From Sinorhizobium sp. 8-89 (GTDB lineage Bacteria; Pseudomonadota; Alphaproteobacteria; Rhizobiales; Rhizobiaceae), in assembly GCF_030124325.1 (NCBI RefSeq), contig NZ_JASKLR010000001.1:252649-292416 (forward strand): DNA of 39,768 nt, written 5' to 3'. Of this stretch, positions 35,301-39,768 are shown piece by piece. Numbering within the stretch: the stretch's first letter is position 1; each line of letters starts with the position of its first letter. Both the position numbers and the translations under genes were made by a program. The notes below the pieces were generated by a model, which ran no database searches, was not told where the DNA came from, and saw only the letters and a list, made by a program, of their open reading frames with translations.

Positions 35301-35942
35301 TTACTGCTGAGGTGCCGGCTGCGTCGGCGTTGCCGGCGTCGTACCCGTCGACGATGTCGTCGATGTGTCGACTGGCTGCGCGGACTGGCGCTCGGCCATT
35401 AGCTGCGCCTTCGTCTTGAACTCAGGTGCGGCCTTCAGCGTGTCAGCCGTTTCGGTCGTCGTCAGTTTCAACGCTGCCGTGTCGGCCTGCTCGGCGATCT
35501 CGATCCGGTCGAACGGGACCGCGACGTTCTTCTCGCCGATACCGAGGAAGCCGCCGACACCGATCACTGCCGCTTCGACACCGCCGTCCTTCTTGATGAT
35601 CAGATCGTTGATTTCGCCGATGCTTTCATCGGCGGCATTGTAGACCGATTGGCCCACATAGGTGCTAGTGGCGATCTGGTCGTCCTTCTGCTCGGTCAGA
35701 TAGTCCGCTTCAGCGGTCGTATCAGCAGGCGCTTCAGTACCAGCCGGAGGAGGCTTCTGGGCCTGATCGGCTGCCGGAGGCTCTGTCGCGGGCGGAGTTG
35801 TGCCGCCCGGCTGCATCTCCGTGGGTGCCGGTTCGGCCGGAGGCGGGGGAGTTGTGGTCTGCTGTGCGAAACTTGTCGGGGCAAAGGTAACGCCCACGAG
35901 AAGCGCGCCAGCCGCAACGGAAGATACAAGTTTCTTTGTCAT
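35301..35942 (-). CDS. Exported PRC-barrel domain protein, 213 aa
   Basis: A signal peptide (MTKKLVSSVAAGALLVGV..., cleavage after SFA at about residue 27) is followed by a Pro/Thr/Glu-rich spacer (28-85), a PRC-barrel domain (about 95-165; YVGQSVYNAADESIGEINDL and VGGFLGIGEKNVAVPF) and a Thr/Pro-rich tail. PRC-barrel proteins of this exported rhizobial type are common stress-induced envelope proteins of unknown molecular function. I chose the ATG at the complement of 35940-35942, with GAAAGGCAG upstream; the longer frame to 36080 would bury the signal peptide behind 46 residues. An EcfG-type promoter lies about 85-110 bp upstream. Confidence 0.9.
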   Translation of the reverse strand: MTKKLVSSVAAGALLVGVTFAPTSFAQQTTTPPPPAEPAPTEMQPGGTTPPATEPPAADQAQKPPPAGTEAPADTTAEADYLTEQKDDQIATSTYVGQSVYNAADESIGEINDLIIKKDGGVEAAVIGVGGFLGIGEKNVAVPFDRIEIAEQADTAALKLTTTETADTLKAAPEFKTKAQLMAERQSAQPVDTSTTSSTGTTPATPTQPAPQQ

Positions 35943-36025
35943 ATCAGACTGCCTTTCGTTGACGTTGTCGATCACCCCCGCGGCGTTGGCAAACGGCCTC
36001 CCCACCGCGCTGGTGATACTCAAGC

Positions 36026-36050
36026 AACGTCCGGCAGCGAAATCTGTTCC
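36026..36050 (-). promoter_or_regulatory. EcfG/RpoE2-type general stress promoter
   Basis: On the minus strand GGAAC (complement of 36046-36050), 16 bp, CGTT (complement of 36026-36029). This is an exact match to the alphaproteobacterial EcfG pattern GGAAC-N16-17-CGTT. It is oriented toward the PRC-barrel gene. Confidence 0.7.
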
Positions 36051-36261
36051 GTAAAAAATGCAAGTGTCTGACCGGGCCAATGGCGACGATTCTACCTTTG
36101 GATGCTTTGTCTTGGCAGGATCAAGCGGTTGGTCGCCGTGTCACGCAAAGTCGGCTAACGAAATCGTTTCTTTGTTTAGGCGTAGCTAAATCTAGGCCGG
36201 CAGACAAGTCTTCTCGGATCGCTCCAGGCGAATACTTTGAGAGAGCGACGAAATTCGCAGT

Positions 36262-36294
36262 GAAGGTCCCCGATCTTAATGATCCGGGACCTTC
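36262..36294. repeat. Long near-perfect palindrome, 14-bp arms
   Basis: GAAGGTCCCCGATC (36262-36275), loop TTAAT, GATCCGGGACCTTC (36281-36294), with one mismatch. It lies in the 592-bp gene-free stretch between ilvD-like and PRC-barrel genes. No T tract follows on either strand, so it is not a standard terminator. Confidence 0.8.
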
Positions 36295-36339
36295 CTGTTC
36301 AATGATCAGTGGGTTTACATGGAGCGTCGATGACGTCCC

Positions 36340-36530
36340 TGAGCAAGTCCAGGAGCAGCGTCTTCCGTCCCAAATTGCGTTGTTTCAAAGGGTTGGACAT
36401 CTCAATGTTTCAATGGAACAACGAAATGATCCTGAAGCGCCGTGCGTTCAAATGAACGCACAAAGGACGCTCCAGCACTTTGATTCTCGTGCATCTTATC
36501 CGCTTTCGGTGATTCCACCTGAAAGCGGGA
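36340..36530. repeat. Composite mosaic repeat: family A copy 3 plus two palindromes
   Basis: Family A similarity (TCTTCCGTCCCAAATTGCGT, then TGTTTCAAAGGGTTGG) runs to about 36432. Next is the palindrome GTGCGTTC-AAAT-GAACGCAC (36442-36461), which resembles the core of family B. Then comes a hairpin with arms CGCTTTCGGTG and CACC-T-GAAAGCG (36501-36527). The last hairpin lies seven bases beyond the minus-strand ilvD-like stop and may form its mRNA 3' end. Confidence 0.75.
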
Positions 36531-36534
36531 TGCT

Positions 36535-38259
36535 CTAATGGCTTTCGCGTTGCACGTCGCTGCCGCTCTTGCCGACGAGGAAATCGAGGTCGGCACCCTT
36601 GTCGGCCTGCAGTACGGTCTCGTGATAGAGCTTATAGTAGCCGCGGTGCCATTTTTGCTCCGGCGGCTGCCAAGCGGCCATGCGCGTTTGGAACTCCTCC
36701 TCGCTGATCAGAAGGTTCAACTCGCCCTTCAGGGCATCGAGGCGGATACGATCGCCGGTCTTGACGATCGCAAGCGGACCGCCAGCGTTGGCTTCCGGGC
36801 TGACATGCAGGACCACGGTGCCGAAGGCGGTGCCGGACATCCGCGCATCCGAAATGCGCACCATGTCGCGAACACCCTTTTCGACAAGCTGGCGCGGGAT
36901 CGGCATGTTGCCGACTTCCGCCATGCCGGGATAGCCCTTCGGGCCGCAGCCTTTGAGAACGAGGATCGTATCCTCGGTCACCGGCAGATCCGGATCGTCG
37001 ATCTTGGCCTTGAGGTCCTCGATCGTCTCGAAGACATAGGCAGGGCCTTCGTGCGCGAGCAGATGCTCGCTCGCAGCCGATGGCTTTATGACAGCGCCGT
37101 TGGGAGCGAGATTGCCTTTCAGCACGCGGATGCCGGCCGCCGCACGCAGCGGATTGTCGAGTGGCCGGATCACGTCGTCGTTATAGACTTCCGCGCCCTC
37201 CCAATATTTGCTGATCGGAACACCGAAAACGGTCGGCGCGTCCGGATGAAGCAGATGCTGAATGCGGTTCATCACGGCGGGAAGACCGCCGGCATAGGCG
37301 AGATCCTCGATGAGATACTTGCCCGACGGCATGCAATTGACGATGCAGGGAACCTGACCCCCGACCCGATCGAAGTCTTCAAGACAGATGTCGACCCCGG
37401 CCCGGCCGGCAATCGCGAGCATGTGGACGACGGCATTGGTCGACCCGCCGACGGCGGCGTTGGCGATGATGCCGTTCTCGAAGTTTTCCTTCGTCAGGAT
37501 CTTGGACAGCCTGAGGTCCTCGTGCACCATCTCGACGATCCGTTTGCCGGTCATGTGCGCTAGCGCCATGCGGCGGGCGTCGACGGCAGGAAGTGCCGCG
37601 TTGGTCGGGAGCGAAAGGCCCATGGCTTCCACCACGGAGGCCATCGTCGTTGCGGTGCCCATCGTCATACAGACGCCGGGCGAGCGCGACATGCCGCTTT
37701 CTGCGGCCATGAATTCCTGCAGGCTCATTTCACCGGCCCGCACGGCTTCCGAGAATTTCCAGACATCCGTGCCCGAACCGATGTCCTTGCCTTTCCATTT
37801 GCCGTTCAGCATCGGTCCGGAGGAAACGACGATCGTCGGCAGGTCGACGGAGGCAGCGCCCATCAATTGGCCCGGTGTCGTCTTGTCGCAGCCGCCGAGC
37901 AGCACCACGCCGTCGATCCCGTGGGCGCGGATCGCCTCTTCGACGTCCATCGCCAGGAGGTTGCGGAAGAGCATGGCGGTCGGGCGCATCTGCGTTTCGC
38001 CGAGCGAGGAAACCGGGAACTCGACGGGAAAGCCGCCGGCTTCCCAGACGCCGCGTTTGACGCCTTCGGCCAGAACGCGCAGGTGGCTGTTGCAGGGCGT
38101 GAGCTCGGACCAGGTGTTACAGATGCCGATGATCGGTCGTCCGTCGAAAACATGGTCAGGGAAGCCCTGGTTTTTCATCCAGGACCGATGGATGAAGCCG
38201 TCCTTGTGAGTTCCGCCATACCAGTGGCGGCTTCTCAGTTCCTTTTTCTTTTCGCTCAT
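36535..38259 (-). CDS. IlvD/Edd-family sugar-acid dehydratase (arabinonate/galactonate-type), 574 aa
   Basis: This iron-sulfur dehydratase removes water from an aldonic acid to give a 2-keto-3-deoxy acid. Cysteines Cys56 (ELTPCN), Cys124 (GGCDKTTP) and Cys197 (SPGVCMTMGTA) match the [2Fe-2S] ligands of Rhizobium leguminosarum L-arabonate dehydratase. Late motifs GCGPKGYPGMAEVGN and RISDARMSGTAFGTVVLH are also present, while branched-chain IlvD features are not. With a lactonase and a KDPGal-type aldolase upstream in the same operon, D-galactonate or a related acid is the likely substrate. I chose the ATG at the complement of 38257-38259, with GGGAGG seven bases upstream; another ATG lies five codons earlier. 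Confidence 0.9.
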   Translation of the reverse strand: MSEKKKELRSRHWYGGTHKDGFIHRSWMKNQGFPDHVFDGRPIIGICNTWSELTPCNSHLRVLAEGVKRGVWEAGGFPVEFPVSSLGETQMRPTAMLFRNLLAMDVEEAIRAHGIDGVVLLGGCDKTTPGQLMGAASVDLPTIVVSSGPMLNGKWKGKDIGSGTDVWKFSEAVRAGEMSLQEFMAAESGMSRSPGVCMTMGTATTMASVVEAMGLSLPTNAALPAVDARRMALAHMTGKRIVEMVHEDLRLSKILTKENFENGIIANAAVGGSTNAVVHMLAIAGRAGVDICLEDFDRVGGQVPCIVNCMPSGKYLIEDLAYAGGLPAVMNRIQHLLHPDAPTVFGVPISKYWEGAEVYNDDVIRPLDNPLRAAAGIRVLKGNLAPNGAVIKPSAASEHLLAHEGPAYVFETIEDLKAKIDDPDLPVTEDTILVLKGCGPKGYPGMAEVGNMPIPRQLVEKGVRDMVRISDARMSGTAFGTVVLHVSPEANAGGPLAIVKTGDRIRLDALKGELNLLISEEEFQTRMAAWQPPEQKWHRGYYKLYHETVLQADKGADLDFLVGKSGSDVQRESH

Positions 38260-38338
38260 CCGAATCCCTCCCATGACGATTCATCGCATGGTGCAATTGT
38301 ATGACTTTTTGGCGATCCGACGCCAGCCTTTGTTGTGA

Positions 38339-39226
38339 TCAGAGCAGGAATGCGGGCTCGAACCGACCTTTGACCTCGATGCCAAGGTCGAAAGTCTTGC
38401 CGGCATCTGGATCGGCCGCCCGTGCGGCCCCGTCCATCCCCTGCCAGGCTGACGTCACCAGCAGCCGGTCGGCCTTCGCTCCAAAGAAGGCGGGGCAGCT
38501 GGGCTGCGTCGCGGGCACGGCGTAGCGGGCGATCTTTTGGCCGTCCGGCTTATAGACGTCGACGGAACTTGCGCCCCAGCGCGCGTTCCAGATCAGCCCG
38601 TCGGCATCGCAAACCGCGCCGTCGAGACCGCCGGGTGACGAACTCTCGTCGGCAAGAACGACGGCGTCGCCGGTCGGAAGTGCGGTAGCGGGATCAATAT
38701 CGACGCGCATCAGCTGGTTGACGTCCGTATCGGCGAAATACGCCGTGGCTCCATCGGGCGAGAAGCAAATTGCGTTCGGAATGCTGATGTTGCCGTAGAG
38801 CTTCGTCACACGGTTGCCGGCGACGTGGTAGATGGAGCCCGAATGTTTTTCCGCGCCGCGCCCCATCGTACCGATCCAGAGAGCGCCGGAAGGATGGACG
38901 CGACCATCGTTGGAGCGGTTGGCAGGCTCGTCCTCGAGCAGGGCGAAAGGGGAGAACTTGCCGCTTTCCGTATCGCGAAGGAAGAGACCCTGGTCCGACG
39001 CAATCAGCTGGCGTGCGGGATCAATGACGGCAAGCACGCTCCCGAGAAAGGGCAGGGGGTGAACCGTCTTTCGGCCGCTTTCGATATGCAGCTCGTGCAG
39101 TTCCTGGCCGGTGATGTTGAACCACCAGGCGGTGCCGCTGCCGGGGTCGAAGGTTGGGCCTTCGCCGAGCGCGGAGTCGAGATTGCAAAGAATGCGGCCA
39201 GAGAAGGGAACGGGATCGATCATCAT
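38339..39226 (-). CDS. SMP-30/gluconolactonase-family lactonase, 295 aa
   Basis: This is a six-bladed beta-propeller metal-dependent lactonase that opens aldonolactones. The metal site residues are in family positions: Glu22 (LGEGP), Asn151 (SIPNAICFSPDG) and Asp202 (GGLDGAVCDADG), with Arg104/Asn106 (ANRSNDGR) near the substrate. There is no signal peptide, so it should be cytosolic. Its ATG overlaps the aldolase stop in ATGA, implying translational coupling, and the dehydratase begins 79 bp downstream. The set fits the order lactone, aldonate, 2-keto-3-deoxy acid of the DeLey-Doudoroff type of galactose pathway, although arabinose or other sugars are possible. Confidence 0.92.
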   Translation of the reverse strand: MMIDPVPFSGRILCNLDSALGEGPTFDPGSGTAWWFNITGQELHELHIESGRKTVHPLPFLGSVLAVIDPARQLIASDQGLFLRDTESGKFSPFALLEDEPANRSNDGRVHPSGALWIGTMGRGAEKHSGSIYHVAGNRVTKLYGNISIPNAICFSPDGATAYFADTDVNQLMRVDIDPATALPTGDAVVLADESSSPGGLDGAVCDADGLIWNARWGASSVDVYKPDGQKIARYAVPATQPSCPAFFGAKADRLLVTSAWQGMDGAARAADPDAGKTFDLGIEVKGRFEPAFLL

Positions 39227-39768
39227 TGCCCCCCATAAACGGTGTCGTATGCTTCGAGCGTCGCCTTCGCTCGCTCTCCGACCTCCGCGGCGGTCATACC
39301 GGGCTTGTAGAGACTCGAACCGAGGCCGAAGCTGCGAACGCCGATCTTGGCGTAGTCGGCGAAGTTGCTCTCCGACACGCCGCCGACGGCTGCGATCTCG
39401 ATATCGCTTGGAAGAACGGTGCGGATCGCCGCAATGCCCGAGGGGCCGAGTACGCTCGCCGGAAAGAACTTGAGACCGGTCGCGCCCGCGCTGGCGGCGG
39501 CAAGAGCCTCGGTCGGCGTGAAGACGCCCGGCATCGTCACCATGCCTTTCGTCGCGGCAAGCTTGATCACTGACGGTTCGACATTGGGGCTCACCATCAG
39601 CCGTCCGCCGACGTCGGCGAGTTGTTCCACTTGCGCGGTCGTCAACACGGTTCCCGCGCCGATCAGGCAGTCGGCAGGCGCCATCTTCAGGGCGATTTCG
39701 ATGGAGCGAAACGGATCGGGCGAGTTCAGCGGGATTTCGATTGCGGTGAAGCCCGTTTCTATCAGGGC
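39223..39768 (-). CDS. dgoA: 2-dehydro-3-deoxy-6-phosphogalactonate (KDPGal/KDPG) aldolase, 5' end outside window
   Basis: The frame is open to the window edge, so the N-terminal 20-30 residues lie beyond it. This class I aldolase cleaves KDPGal (or KDPG) to pyruvate and glyceraldehyde 3-phosphate. The family glutamate is in AIEIPLNSP, the substrate loop in IGAGTVLTTAQVE, the Schiff-base lysine in GLKFFPAS, and the phosphate site in AVGGVSESN and GLGSSLY. IEIPLNSP is the DgoA form, favouring galactonate over gluconate. It overlaps the lactonase start by four bases. A KDGal kinase (dgoK), expected just upstream, would be outside the window. Confidence 0.88.
   Translation of the reverse strand, partial: ALIETGFTAIEIPLNSPDPFRSIEIALKMAPADCLIGAGTVLTTAQVEQLADVGGRLMVSPNVEPSVIKLAATKGMVTMPGVFTPTEALAAASAGATGLKFFPASVLGPSGIAAIRTVLPSDIEIAAVGGVSESNFADYAKIGVRSFGLGSSLYKPGMTAAEVGERAKATLEAYDTVYGGQ

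Noticed and set aside
36080..36538. 152-codon plus-strand frame
   Set aside because: It runs through a palindrome and mosaic repeats and has no ribosome site or similarity.

Overview
The window is about 40 kb of high-GC alphaproteobacterial chromosome. Gene content, protein sequences and intergenic repeats all point to Sinorhizobium/Ensifer (Rhizobiaceae): a groESL operon with a CIRCE operator next to a rhodanese-chromate-resistance gene, DUF2093 and DUF4170 proteins, rhizobial mosaic palindromes, an EcfG/RpoE2-type stress promoter and a CtrA-type box. Most of it is ordinary core chromosome. I see no tRNA, rRNA, CRISPR array, insertion sequence or prophage.

Layout. (1) 1-2021: 3' part of a PAS-PAS-GGDEF-EAL cyclic-di-GMP gene broken by what looks like one missing base. 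(2) 2066-5253: an unrecognised small conserved gene, a candidate small RNA with its own promoter and terminator, then groEL and groES on the minus strand behind an RpoH-like promoter and CIRCE. The groEL 3' end has a partial duplicate 106 bp away. (3) 5402-8282: rhodanese-ChrB fusion, HAD phosphatase and ribF. (4) 8562-12710: ileS, a lipoprotein and a GNAT acetyltransferase. (5) 12823-16639: translation and RNA modification (tadA divergent from rluB-rsmD) plus a patatin-like lipase, convergent with a Kef-type antiporter (16646-18505). (6) 18655-24597: a co-directional run pmbA, cysQ, DUF4170, kdtA (waaA), HAD phosphatase and lpxK, which includes two lipid A/Kdo assembly steps. It converges on mutL-DUF2093 (24621-26759). 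(7) 27151-30488: a PAS/receiver protein without a kinase and a phosphodiesterase-like GGDEF-EAL protein. (8) 30458-35144: a GcvA-like LysR regulator divergent from an MttB-family methyltransferase and an Old Yellow Enzyme/TMADH-family oxidoreductase, probably a methylated-amine (betaine-type) demethylation module. (9) 35301-36050: an exported PRC-barrel protein behind an EcfG-type promoter. (10) 36262-36530: palindromes and mosaic repeats. (11) 36535-39768: a minus-strand sugar-acid operon (KDPGal-type aldolase, SMP-30 lactonase, IlvD/Edd dehydratase), cut by the window end.

The points most worth following up are the candidate sRNA between groEL and its neighbour, the MttB-OYE module with unusual cofactor and active-site residues, the single-base lesion in the first gene, the kinase-less PAS-REC protein, and the two adjacent loci with duplicated gene 3' ends. 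Gene calls rest on motifs and remembered family sequences. No database search was run.
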